Of a stretch of 13,423 nt of DNA, positions 6,625 through 13,423 are shown one piece after another. The notes beneath the pieces were generated by a model. It saw nothing but the letters and a program-made list of their open reading frames with translations. It was not told where the DNA came from and searched no databases. Position numbers and translations under genes: made by a program. Each line of letters starts with the position of its first letter. Position 1 is the first letter of the stretch. This stretch comes from Mycobacterium sp. (GTDB lineage Bacteria > Actinomycetota > Actinomycetes > Mycobacteriales > Mycobacteriaceae). The stretch is from contig JAQSXQ010000056.1 of assembly GCA_029256565.1 (NCBI GenBank), positions 1-13,423 on the forward strand. The letters run 5' to 3'.

Positions 6625-9524
6625 CGACGCCGACCTACGATCCGCCGACCGACGCCTTCCCACCCGCCAAGCACCAGGGAAAGCCGTTCATCCCCCGGAT
6701 GATCCGGATGTTCGCCGTCCCGATCGTGATCGCCTGGGTCGCGGTGATCGCCGTGCTCAACGTGATCGTCCCGCAGCTCGAGACCGTCGGCCAGATGCGC
6801 GCGGTCTCGATGAGTCCCGCGGATGCGCCGTCGATGATCGCGATGAAGCGCGTCGGCCAGAATTTCCAGGAAGGCGAGTCCGACAGCTCGGCGATGATCG
6901 TCCTGGAGGGCGAGCAGCCGCTGGGCGACGAGGCGCACGCCTACTACGACGAACTCATCAAGAAGCTGCGCGAGGACACCGAACACGTCCAGTCCATCCA
7001 GGACTTCTGGAGCGACCCGCTGACGGCGTCCGGTTCGCAGAGTTCGGACGGCAGGGCGGCCTACGTCCAGGTCAAGACCGCGGGCAACCAGGGCGAGACG
7101 CTGGCCAACGACTCCATCAAGGCCGTCCAGGAAATCGTCGACGGCGTTCAGCCCCCTGCCGGGGTGAAGGCGTACGTCACCGGCCCCGCCGCGCTGGCCG
7201 CGGATCAGCACATCGCCAGCGACCGCAGCATGACGATGATCGAGATCGCCACGTTCACGGTGATCATCGTGATGCTCCTGCTCGTCTACCGGTCGATCGT
7301 CACGGTGCTGTTGACGCTGGTCATGGTGGTCCTCTCGCTGGCGGCGTCGCGCGGCGTGGTGTCGTTCCTCGGCTACTACGAGATCATCGGCCTGTCGACC
7401 TTCGCGACCAACCTGCTGGTCACACTCGCGATAGCCGCGGCGACCGACTACGCCATCTTCCTGATCGGCCGATATCAGGAAGCGCGAAGCATCGGCGAGG
7501 ACCGCGAACAGGCGTACTACACGATGTTCGGCGGCACCGCCCACGTCGTGCTGGGCTCCGGCCTCACCATCGCCGGCGCCACGTTCTGCCTGTCCTTCAC
7601 CCGGCTGCCCTACTTCCAGACCCTCGGCGTCCCGCTCGCCATCGGCATGGTGGTCTGCGTGCTGACCGCGCTGACCCTCGGGTCGGCCATCGTCACCATC
7701 GCCAGCCGGTTCGGGCTCCTCGAGCCCAAGCGTGCACTGCGCACCCGCGGCTGGCGCAAGATCGGCGCCGCGGTGGTGCGCTGGCCCGGACCCATCCTGG
7801 TGGCGACCGTCGCGCTGGCACTGATCGGCCTGCTGACACTGCCCGGCTACCGCACCAACTACAACGACCGCAGCTACCTGCCCGCGGACCTGCCTGCCAA
7901 CCAGGGTTACGCGGCGGCGGACCGGCACTTCTCCCAGTCCCGGATGAACCCCGAGCTGCTGATGGTCGAGAGCGATCACGACCTGCGCAACTCGGCGGAC
8001 TTCCTCGTCATCGACAAGATCGCGAAGTCGGTCTTCCGCGAGGAGGGCATCGCCCGGGTGCAGACCATCACCCGGCCCGACGGCAAGCCCATCGAGCACA
8101 CCTCCATCCCCTTCCTGATCAGCATGCAGGGCACCACGCAGAAGCTGAACGAGAAGTACATGCAGGACATGATGGAGAACATCAAGAAGCAAGCCGACGA
8201 CATGCAGACGACCATCGACTCGATGACGAAGATGTCGGCGCTGACGGCGCAGATGGCGGGCGTCACGCACGAGATGGTCGGCCAGATGAAGAACATGACG
8301 GTCGACATCGCCGAACTGCGTGACAACATCGCCAACTTCGACGACTTCTTCCGCCCGATCCGCAACTACTTCTACTGGGAACCCAAGTGCTACAACATCC
8401 CGGTTTGCTGGTCGATCCGATCGGTCTTCGACACCCTTGACGGCATCAACACGATGACCGACGACATCCAGCAGTTGATGCCGCTCATGGAGCGTCTCGA
8501 CACCCTGATGCCGCAGATGGTCGCGTTGATGCCCGAGATGATCACGACGATGAAGACCATGAAGACGATGCTGCTCACGCAGTACGCCACCCAGAAGGGC
8601 ATGCAGGATCAGCAGGCCGAGGGTTCGGACAACTCGTCGGCGATGGGCGAGGCGTTCGACGCATCGATGAACGACGACTCGTTCTATCTGCCACCGGAGA
8701 TCTTCGACAACGAGGACTTCAAGCGGGGAATGAAGAACTTCATCTCGCCCGACGGCAAGTCGGTGCGCTTCATGATCGTGCACGAGGGCGATCCGATGTC
8801 CCCCGAGGGCATCGAGCGGATCGACCGGATCAAGAACGCCGCCAAGGAAGCCATCAAGGGCACGCCGCTGGAGGGTTCGAAGGTCTACCTCGGCGGTACG
8901 GCCGCGGTGTTCAAGGACATGTCCGACGGCAACGACTACGACCTGCTGATCGCGGGCATCTCCGCGCTGGCGCTGATCTTCATCATCATGTTGCTGATCA
9001 CCCGAAGCGTCGTGGCCTCGGCGGTGATCGTCGGGACGGTGGTGCTCTCACTGGGCGCATCGTTCGGCCTGTCGGTCCTGATCTGGCAGCACATCCTGGG
9101 CATCGAACTGCACTGGATGGTCATGGCGATGGCGGTGATCATCCTGCTCGCCGTGGGCGCCGACTACAACCTGTTGTTGGTCGCGCGCTTCAAGGAGGAG
9201 ATACACGCGGGCTTGAACACCGGCATCATCCGATCCATGGGCGGTACCGGGTCGGTGGTCACGTCGGCAGGCCTGGTGTTCGCGTTCACGATGATGTCGA
9301 TGGCGGTCAGTGAGCTGACCGTGATCGGCCAGGTCGGTACGACGATCGGTCTGGGTCTGCTGTTCGACACCCTGATCGTGCGCTCGTTGATGATGCCGTC
9401 CATCGCCGCACTGCTCGGACGGTGGTTCTGGTGGCCGCAGAACGTCCGGACCCGACCCCTACCCGCCCCGTGGCCGACGCCTCCGCCGTCGTCCAAGGAC
9501 CCCGAACCGGTTCCCACCGCATGA
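6621..9524 (+). CDS. mmpL5: MmpL5-like RND-superfamily exporter
   Basis: This 967-residue inner-membrane transporter is close to the length of M. tuberculosis MmpL5 (about 964). It has TM1 near residues 28-50, a periplasmic porter domain, TM2-6 around 204-385, TM7 near 393-412, a second periplasmic domain, and TM8-11 around 774-933. Asp-Tyr pairs in the two helix bundles (D276-Y277 and D848-Y849) match the proton-relay residues known from MmpL3. Residues about 505-675 form a long Met-rich helical hairpin with the LMPLM/LMPQM/LMPEM series and cysteines 590 and 596, the coiled-coil insertion typical of MmpL4/MmpL5. Known MmpL5 pumps export mycobactin-type siderophores and drugs such as bedaquiline and clofazimine. 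The start overlaps the mmpS5 stop. No MarR-type regulator like Rv0678 is adjacent. Confidence 0.95.
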   Translation: MTTPTYDPPTDAFPPAKHQGKPFIPRMIRMFAVPIVIAWVAVIAVLNVIVPQLETVGQMRAVSMSPADAPSMIAMKRVGQNFQEGESDSSAMIVLEGEQPLGDEAHAYYDELIKKLREDTEHVQSIQDFWSDPLTASGSQSSDGRAAYVQVKTAGNQGETLANDSIKAVQEIVDGVQPPAGVKAYVTGPAALAADQHIASDRSMTMIEIATFTVIIVMLLLVYRSIVTVLLTLVMVVLSLAASRGVVSFLGYYEIIGLSTFATNLLVTLAIAAATDYAIFLIGRYQEARSIGEDREQAYYTMFGGTAHVVLGSGLTIAGATFCLSFTRLPYFQTLGVPLAIGMVVCVLTALTLGSAIVTIASRFGLLEPKRALRTRGWRKIGAAVVRWPGPILVATVALALIGLLTLPGYRTNYNDRSYLPADLPANQGYAAADRHFSQSRMNPELLMVESDHDLRNSADFLVIDKIAKSVFREEGIARVQTITRPDGKPIEHTSIPFLISMQGTTQKLNEKYMQDMMENIKKQADDMQTTIDSMTKMSALTAQMAGVTHEMVGQMKNMTVDIAELRDNIANFDDFFRPIRNYFYWEPKCYNIPVCWSIRSVFDTLDGINTMTDDIQQLMPLMERLDTLMPQMVALMPEMITTMKTMKTMLLTQYATQKGMQDQQAEGSDNSSAMGEAFDASMNDDSFYLPPEIFDNEDFKRGMKNFISPDGKSVRFMIVHEGDPMSPEGIERIDRIKNAAKEAIKGTPLEGSKVYLGGTAAVFKDMSDGNDYDLLIAGISALALIFIIMLLITRSVVASAVIVGTVVLSLGASFGLSVLIWQHILGIELHWMVMAMAVIILLAVGADYNLLLVARFKEEIHAGLNTGIIRSMGGTGSVVTSAGLVFAFTMMSMAVSELTVIGQVGTTIGLGLLFDTLIVRSLMMPSIAALLGRWFWWPQNVRTRPLPAPWPTPPPSSKDPEPVPTA

Positions 9525-9538
9525 CGACGAGGAGCAAC

Positions 9539-10009
9539 ATGATGGGCATGCGCAATCTGATGCGTCGGGGCGGCCTGCTGGCCGCTACGTGCGGGATCGT
9601 GGCGACGGTGTTCGCCGCGCCCGCGGTCGCCGACTCCACGGACGACTACCCCATCCCGAAGCGCCAGATCGAGACGTCGTGCGACGCCGAGCAGTACCTG
9701 GCCGCCGTGCGCGACACCAGCCCGGTGTACTTCGAGCGCTACATCATCGACAAGAACAACCGGCCGCCGGACGTGCAGCAGGGCGCGATCGACCAGATCC
9801 ACTGGTTCTACGCGCAGAACCCCGTCGACCGGCGCGCGTACTCCGAACTCCTCGCCACCACCATCGGCGTCGATCCGATGGGACGCGCTTGGCGAAACTG
9901 GTCCAAGATCTTCTTCAACAACAAGGGCGTGGTCGCCAAGGCCACCGACGTCTGCATGAACTACCCGCGTGGCGACATGTCGGTGTGGGCCTGGCCGGTA
10001 GCACGCTAA
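9539..10009 (+). CDS. Small secreted two-cysteine protein, Rv0455c-like (DUF5078-type), siderophore-export helper
   Basis: The 156-residue exported protein has a signal peptide (residues 1-31, core GLLAATCGIVATVFAA, cleavage at Ala-Val-Ala before Asp32). The mature part begins DSTDDYPIPKRQIETSC and contains QYLAAVRDTSPVYFERY, IFFNNKGVVAK and a final cysteine in DVCMNYP; Cys48 and Cys139 are the only mature cysteines. From memory this matches M. tuberculosis Rv0455c and M. smegmatis MSMEG_3494, periplasmic proteins cinched by a disulfide and needed for MmpL4/MmpL5-dependent siderophore secretion. ATG codons at 9539 and 9542 both follow AGGAG (9530-9534). An upstream in-frame ATG at 9521 overlaps the mmpL5 stop as ATGA and would add six residues. 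The position directly after mmpL5 supports a shared role. The DUF number is less certain than the resemblance. Confidence 0.82.
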   Translation: MMGMRNLMRRGGLLAATCGIVATVFAAPAVADSTDDYPIPKRQIETSCDAEQYLAAVRDTSPVYFERYIIDKNNRPPDVQQGAIDQIHWFYAQNPVDRRAYSELLATTIGVDPMGRAWRNWSKIFFNNKGVVAKATDVCMNYPRGDMSVWAWPVAR

Positions 10010-10025
10010 CGGAAGGTCTTTGCGC

Positions 10026-10856
10026 TCAGCGCTTCTCGAAGTGCTGATAGTCCTTGGGGGTGCGCCAGTCGCCACCCCATCGCCACCCGCGGCTGGTGAA
10101 GGCCCGTACTGCCGGATCGCCGACGTGCAGCATTCCCGGGTCGCGTCGCGCGCGGTCCACGAAGGGACCGGCTGTCGCGGGCTCCAGGTTTCCCCTGCTG
10201 TCGACGTACGGGTTCAGCAGTGGGTTGACGTCGACGGCCCGCCCGAGCGCGTGCAGTGACCAACCCGATCCGCCGGGTAGGCGCCGGCAATTGAACGCCG
10301 AGGTGTTGTCGTCGCGCATCGATAGTTCGTCCTCGGCACCCGGGTAGTGGTCGACGGTCCGCATTCGCTCGATCGGGAATCGGAGCCGGTACAGCTCGGC
10401 GAAGGCGTCGATGACGTCGCCGACGAGGTCCTCGGCGACCACCAGATCACCGCGATGGGTGCGGCCGTCGAAGCCGAGGTAATCGAGGTTCACCCGTCGC
10501 AGCCGTTCGGGTGGCACGGGGCAGCCGGGTCGCCAGGTAGCCCCGAGTTCGGTTGCGGTGACGGGGTATACGGCCGCAGGCGCGGTGACCGGCGGCGTCC
10601 CGGTGGGTGTTCGCGGTCGGGTGACCGTCCTCGGGATCTCCGCCCCCGGATTCCCACTTGACGCCGTGGCGGACGTGGATGACGACGACGTCGGGCCCGA
10701 CCCGGGCGGTGCGGGTGAGCACTGCACGACGACCGTGACGGCCGCGACGAGCGTCGCGACCGTCACGGCCCTGCGAGTGCCAGAGCACCCCCGACTAGGC
10801 GTGTCCAGCTCAGGCGTTTCTGCGGCGGCCCATCGCCATGGCGACCACCACGGCAC
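10026..10856 (-). CDS. Exported M15-family zinc peptidase (D,D-carboxypeptidase / L-Ala-D-Glu endopeptidase type)
   Basis: The C-terminal 150 residues form a peptidase M15 domain. The metal motif SLHALGRAVD (200-209) supplies His202 and Asp209, and DYQH near the end supplies the third ligand His272 with Asp269 as likely catalytic residue, the same D-x-x-H spacing as in phage Ply500-type enzymes. Such enzymes cut peptide stems of peptidoglycan outside the cell. At the N-terminus an Arg-Arg pair and a hydrophobic helix (about 29-46) are followed by a Ser/Thr/Pro-rich linker (about 47-95), so the domain is held away from the membrane or released. The start is uncertain: the ATG at 10856 overlaps the upstream gene by 47 bases, and the only later candidate, GTG 10766, would remove the basic residues of the export signal. 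It is probably co-transcribed with the surface-protein gene. The exact bond cleaved is unknown. Confidence 0.83.
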   Translation of the reverse strand: MPWWSPWRWAAAETPELDTPSRGCSGTRRAVTVATLVAAVTVVVQCSPAPPGSGPTSSSSTSATASSGNPGAEIPRTVTRPRTPTGTPPVTAPAAVYPVTATELGATWRPGCPVPPERLRRVNLDYLGFDGRTHRGDLVVAEDLVGDVIDAFAELYRLRFPIERMRTVDHYPGAEDELSMRDDNTSAFNCRRLPGGSGWSLHALGRAVDVNPLLNPYVDSRGNLEPATAGPFVDRARRDPGMLHVGDPAVRAFTSRGWRWGGDWRTPKDYQHFEKR

Positions 10857-12522
10857 CGATGCTCAGCGCCGCGCAGAGCCCGGCCGCTGCCATCAGGTAG
10901 ACGTCCCTGCGGTTGAACCCGTCGGACGGTGACTCGTCCGAGAGAAGCCGGAGCTGGTAGTCGCCGGGCAGCGGAGCCTCGCTCGGCTGATCCAGACCCG
11001 GGAACTGCTGGGTCCGGTGCACCTCGAATTGCCGCTCGCCAGTCGGCGTCTGGTTCCAGACGCCCCAGGCCGGGGTCACTCCGTCGAGGAGCACTTGGCG
11101 CTCACCGAAGCGGGGATCATCGCCGACGTCGACGATGCGCTGCACCCGGAAGGGCTCGTACCGGGCCTGCGAGTAGTTCACGAACACCGGAACGTTGTCG
11201 TAGCGCGCCACCGGTCGCGGCGGCGGCGGGAACGGCAGGCCGACGCCCGGGAAGAAGCCGCCCCCGAAGAAGCTGCCGACCGCCACGTTGACCGCCGTGT
11301 TCACCGCGTTCATGACGACTGCGGTGAAGCTGTAGGCCGCGAACTGTGCGACCTCCAGGACGATGCGCGACAACGGCGGGATGTACGCGATCCGCTGGAT
11401 GTTCTCGTAGACGTAGATGATGCGCACCGGGTCGCGGTACGGGTTGGCCAGGACGGGACGGTAGTACTCGTCGTACTCCACCCAGTCCGGACGCCACTGG
11501 CGCACGTTGCGGTCCCACAGTCCGACGCGTCGCACGTCGTCGTCGATGCGGGCGGCGTCGTTGATGCGATCGCCCTGGCGGATCTCCCGCTGCAGATCCT
11601 GCAGGTCGATCGCCTTGGCGATGGCCTCGATGTCCGCCTTGGGCGCCGGCTCGGGCTTCGGCAGCTCGACGACCTTCGCGGTCTTGGCGACCTGAACGTC
11701 CTCGGCGGGGGCTTCCAGGGTCTCGGGCTGCAACGTCTCGATGGCCCGGGCCGCTTCGGACACGCTGGACGACACCGTCTCCCCCGCGCCCGAACGCTCG
11801 GACGTGGTGGCGGCTTCGGACTCTGACGACGAGGGCTCACTCGACGACTCGGACGTCTTGCCGTCGGAGGGTTCGGGGCTCTTCGAGGCGGACTCGTCAG
11901 CCGAGGTGGCGGGAGGCTGCGACGCCGCGGACGGATCCGCGGCAGCCGGTGCGCTGCCCGGGGCCTCACTCGAGGGCGACGCCTCGCGCGATGCGGGCGG
12001 GGCGACCGTGGTGGCCGTCGTGGTCGGCGGCTTGGCGGCAGTGCTCGGCGCGGCAGAACTCGGCGCGGCCGTGCTCGGAGGAACGGTCGCCTTCGGTTCC
12101 GACGCAGGAGCCTGCGTCTTCGTCTCGGGGGCGGGCTTGGGCGCCTGGGTCTCTGGCTTGGGTGCCTGAGTCTGGCGGGGGGCCTCGACGACCGGCGGTG
12201 CTTCGACCACCGGGGGCGCCTCCACGACCGGGGGCGCTTCGACCGCAGGCTCGGGCGCAACGGTCTGCGTCGGGACGGCGGGTGCCTCGTCGGCCGACTC
12301 ACCGCGCCCGGATCCCTCGCCACGACCCGACCCGGACTCCTCCGGTGCGGACACCTCGGGTTCTGGCTCGACGATCGTCGTGGTCGGCCCGCCTGGACCG
12401 TCGCCCGGGGCGGCCAGCGCCGGGGCGACGCCTGCGGTGAGCGCCGTCAGCGACACCACCACTCCGGACGCCACCGCGGCGGCGATTCGCTTGTTGTTCA
12501 GTCCTGCTCGTGGTGCACGCAT
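10810..12522 (-). CDS. Pro/Ser/Thr-rich surface protein with C-terminal membrane anchor, unknown function
   Basis: I cannot name this 570-residue protein. It has a signal peptide (1-37, cleavage at Ala-Leu-Ala), then about 260 residues of low-complexity Pro/Ala/Glu and Ser/Thr sequence including VEAPPV repeats (94-115). A globular part follows from about 334 (GLWDRN, then YDEYYRPVLANPYRDPVRI, a hydrophobic strand-rich segment near 375-430, and LLDGVTPAWGVWNQ near 480-491). It ends with one transmembrane helix (541-564) and the basic tail GRRRNA. This is a type I topology: the bulk outside, anchored at the C-terminus. No LPxTG sorting motif is present. The low-complexity arm may span the cell wall and could be O-mannosylated. 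The ATG at 12522 has AAGGAG 10 bases upstream; the frame runs open to 12585 but without support. The next gene, an M15 peptidase, overlaps its end. Confidence 0.85.
   Translation of the reverse strand: MRAPRAGLNNKRIAAAVASGVVVSLTALTAGVAPALAAPGDGPGGPTTTIVEPEPEVSAPEESGSGRGEGSGRGESADEAPAVPTQTVAPEPAVEAPPVVEAPPVVEAPPVVEAPRQTQAPKPETQAPKPAPETKTQAPASEPKATVPPSTAAPSSAAPSTAAKPPTTTATTVAPPASREASPSSEAPGSAPAAADPSAASQPPATSADESASKSPEPSDGKTSESSSEPSSSESEAATTSERSGAGETVSSSVSEAARAIETLQPETLEAPAEDVQVAKTAKVVELPKPEPAPKADIEAIAKAIDLQDLQREIRQGDRINDAARIDDDVRRVGLWDRNVRQWRPDWVEYDEYYRPVLANPYRDPVRIIYVYENIQRIAYIPPLSRIVLEVAQFAAYSFTAVVMNAVNTAVNVAVGSFFGGGFFPGVGLPFPPPPRPVARYDNVPVFVNYSQARYEPFRVQRIVDVGDDPRFGERQVLLDGVTPAWGVWNQTPTGERQFEVHRTQQFPGLDQPSEAPLPGDYQLRLLSDESPSDGFNRRDVYLMAAAGLCAALSIGAVVVAMAMGRRRNA
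12178..12243 (-). repeat. Tandem VEAPPV coding repeat
   Basis: Three copies of an 18-base unit coding for VEAPPV are followed by a partial fourth (VEAP), residues 94-115 of the surface protein. The units differ at several third positions, so the array is not freshly duplicated. Pro/Glu/Val repeats of this kind are stiff extended spacers. Confidence 0.85.
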
Positions 12523-12532
12523 GTACGCATTA

Positions 12533-12551
12533 CTCCTTCGATCCCAAGGAG
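12533..12551 (-). promoter_or_regulatory. Hairpin sequestering the Shine-Dalgarno of the surface-protein gene
   Basis: On the minus strand CTCCTT (12551-12546), a 7-base loop and AAGGAG (12538-12533) form a perfect 6-bp stem. The 3' arm is the Shine-Dalgarno sequence of the ATG at 12522, so the fold would hide it. Two further hairpins lie just upstream (12554-12567 and 12594-12611). GGGAGC at 12628-12623 could pair with the anti-Shine-Dalgarno arm instead and free the site. Confidence 0.45.
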
Positions 12552-12553
12552 CA

Positions 12554-12611
12554 TGGCGTCTCCGCCACTTCTGCCTAGTAGCCATCCCCCGACGCTGGTC
12601 CCTGAACCAGC
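12554..12611 (-). other. Two small leader hairpins upstream of the surface-protein gene
   Basis: In the minus-strand RNA sense, TGGCG-GAGA-CGCCA (12567-12554) is a 5-bp stem closed by a GNRA-type loop. GCTGGT-N6-ACCAGC (12611-12594) is a 6-bp stem. ATGGC just upstream of the first hairpin can also pair with GCCAT, giving an alternative fold. Neither has a T-run, so they do not look like intrinsic terminators. Confidence 0.35.
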
Positions 12612-12661
12612 AGCTACCCGGCGCTCCCTACCCCATGATCATCGCCAGTGCGGAAGTTTCG

Positions 12662-13423
12662 TTACACGCGGGGACGAGCAGGCGGCACCGCCGCCAGAAG
12701 GGCCCGGGTGTACTCGTCCTCGGGCGCCGCGAACAGGTCCGATGCGGGGCGCTGTTCGACCGCCTTGCCGTCCCGCATGACCAGCACGTCGTGGCTCATC
12801 CGCTGGATCACCGCGAGGTCGTGGCCGATGAACAGATAGGTCAGCGTCAGGTCGCGTTGCAGTTCCGCCAACAGGTCGAGGACCCGTGCCTGAACGGAGA
12901 CGTCGAGTGATGCCGTCGACTCGTCGAGGATCAGCAGATCGGGTTCCAGCGCCAGCGCCCGGGCGATGCTCACCCGCTGGCGCTGGCCCCCCGACAGTTC
13001 GTGGGGATACCGCGATGCGAACGACGTGGGCAGCCCGACGAGGTCGAGCAGTTCGGCGGTGCGGGCCTTGCGGCCGGCGCGATCTCCGGCCAGGCGGTGC
13101 ACGCGCAACGGCTCCCCGATGGCCGACCCGACCGGAGCACGCGGGTCGAGCGAGGAGAACGGGTCCTGGAACACCAACCCGATGCGACGGCGCAGCGCCT
13201 TGTCGGGGCGGCGAGGCCGGGCTAGGACGTCGGCACCGTCGAGGCGCACCGTGCCCGCCTCAGGTGTCACCTGCCCGGTGAGTGCCGCCGCGACGGTCGA
13301 CTTGCCGGACCCGGATTCCCCGACCAGCCCCAGGGTGGCGCCCCGCCGGATCTGGAACGACAGATCGCGCACCGCGTGCACGGTGGTGCGCCCGGTGGGC
13401 GTCGTGACGGGGAAGCGGACGTC
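12662..13423 (-). CDS. Oligopeptide-type ABC transporter ATP-binding protein (partial, 5' end outside window)
   Basis: The frame is open from the window edge to TAA at 12664-12662, giving 254 visible residues. It contains a complete nucleotide-binding domain: Walker A GESGSGKST (13319-13295), Q-loop FQDP, the signature LSGGQRQR (near 12997-12974), Walker B LLILDE and H-loop GHD. The phrase FQDPFSSLDPR and the C-terminal segment DLFAAPEDEYTRALL are typical of the Dpp/Opp (peptide/nickel) importer ATPases. The residues before Walker A (DVRFPV to VHAVRDLSF) resemble the start of a DppF/OppF domain. In mycobacteria DppD/DppF halves are often fused in one chain of 550-600 residues, so this may be the second half of such a fusion. 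A GTG at 13381 is not taken as the start because homology continues upstream. Confidence 0.92.
   Translation of the reverse strand, partial: DVRFPVTTPTGRTTVHAVRDLSFQIRRGATLGLVGESGSGKSTVAAALTGQVTPEAGTVRLDGADVLARPRRPDKALRRRIGLVFQDPFSSLDPRAPVGSAIGEPLRVHRLAGDRAGRKARTAELLDLVGLPTSFASRYPHELSGGQRQRVSIARALALEPDLLILDESTASLDVSVQARVLDLLAELQRDLTLTYLFIGHDLAVIQRMSHDVLVMRDGKAVEQRPASDLFAAPEDEYTRALLAAVPPARPRV

Noticed and set aside
6405..8783. 792-codon open frame antisense to mmpL5
   Set aside because: It mirrors the mmpL5 codons, its translation is a His/Asp/Arg/Val-rich low-complexity string with no domain, and the sense gene is a certain family member. Long antisense frames are common in GC-rich DNA.
10020..10034. 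GCGCTCAGCGC inverted repeat near the M15 stop as a terminator
   Set aside because: The stem is 5 bp with a 1-base centre, which cannot form a hairpin loop, and there is no T-run.
10717..10740. Lipobox in the M15 peptidase (VVVQC)
   Set aside because: Gln before the cysteine does not fit the small-residue requirement of a lipoprotein signal, so it is left as an export or anchor helix.
11310..12323. 337-codon open frame overlapping the surface-protein gene
   Set aside because: It is almost entirely Arg/Pro/Ser, the expected shadow of Pro/Ser/Thr-rich coding sequence.
12523..12661. Known c-di-AMP (ydaO-type) riboswitch upstream of the surface-protein gene
   Set aside because: This was considered because of the G-rich structured leader and envelope genes, but the conserved ydaO sequence blocks I recall are absent.

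Overview
The window is high-GC actinobacterial DNA, almost certainly from a Mycobacterium/Mycolicibacterium chromosome. It carries an MmpS/MmpL pair, a DUF732-type secreted protein, a small exported protein resembling Rv0455c of M. tuberculosis, an F420-type luciferase-like oxidoreductase and a P450, all typical of mycobacteria. Family names come from recognising sequence by eye; no database search was run. No tRNA, rRNA, CRISPR array, insertion sequence or phage gene was seen, and no gene-free stretch exceeds about 220 bases.

Layout. (1) 1-96: 3' end of a short-chain dehydrogenase. (2) 187-2694 (+): glycogen phosphorylase, probably read from a leaderless mRNA. (3) 2691-4245 (-): a TetR regulator followed after 4 bases by a luciferase-like monooxygenase, divergent from (4) a cytochrome P450 at 4416-5546 (+). 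The TetR/P450 gap holds two similar operators 21 bp apart, lying on the -35 and -10 of the P450 promoter. The P450 appears to have lost about 23 residues in frame, directly after the haem-ligand cysteine. (5) 5547-5972 (-): DUF732 secreted protein. (6) 6190-10009 (+): mmpS5-mmpL5 followed by a small secreted two-cysteine protein resembling Rv0455c, closely packed and preceded by an AT-rich promoter region with 21-bp-spaced repeats and a weak IdeR-like sequence. (7) 10026-13423 (-): a zinc M15 peptidoglycan peptidase, a 570-residue Pro/Ser/Thr-rich surface protein anchored by a C-terminal membrane helix, and upstream of them an oligopeptide ABC transporter ATPase cut by the window edge.

How the genes work together. 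The mmpS5-mmpL5-Rv0455c-like unit is best read as an RND export system for siderophore and possibly hydrophobic drugs, with its periplasmic helper encoded alongside. The TetR-LLM-P450 group looks like a self-regulated oxidative module for an unknown hydrophobic substrate, with the P450 possibly inactivated. The surface protein and M15 peptidase overlap and are probably co-transcribed, pointing to a cell-envelope role. The leader of the surface-protein gene can fold its Shine-Dalgarno sequence into a perfect hairpin and has a competing upstream pairing, which suggests post-transcriptional control. Convergent genes meet with almost no space: two stop codons overlap in CTAG at 2691-2694, two abut at 5546/5547, and 16 bases separate the third pair.
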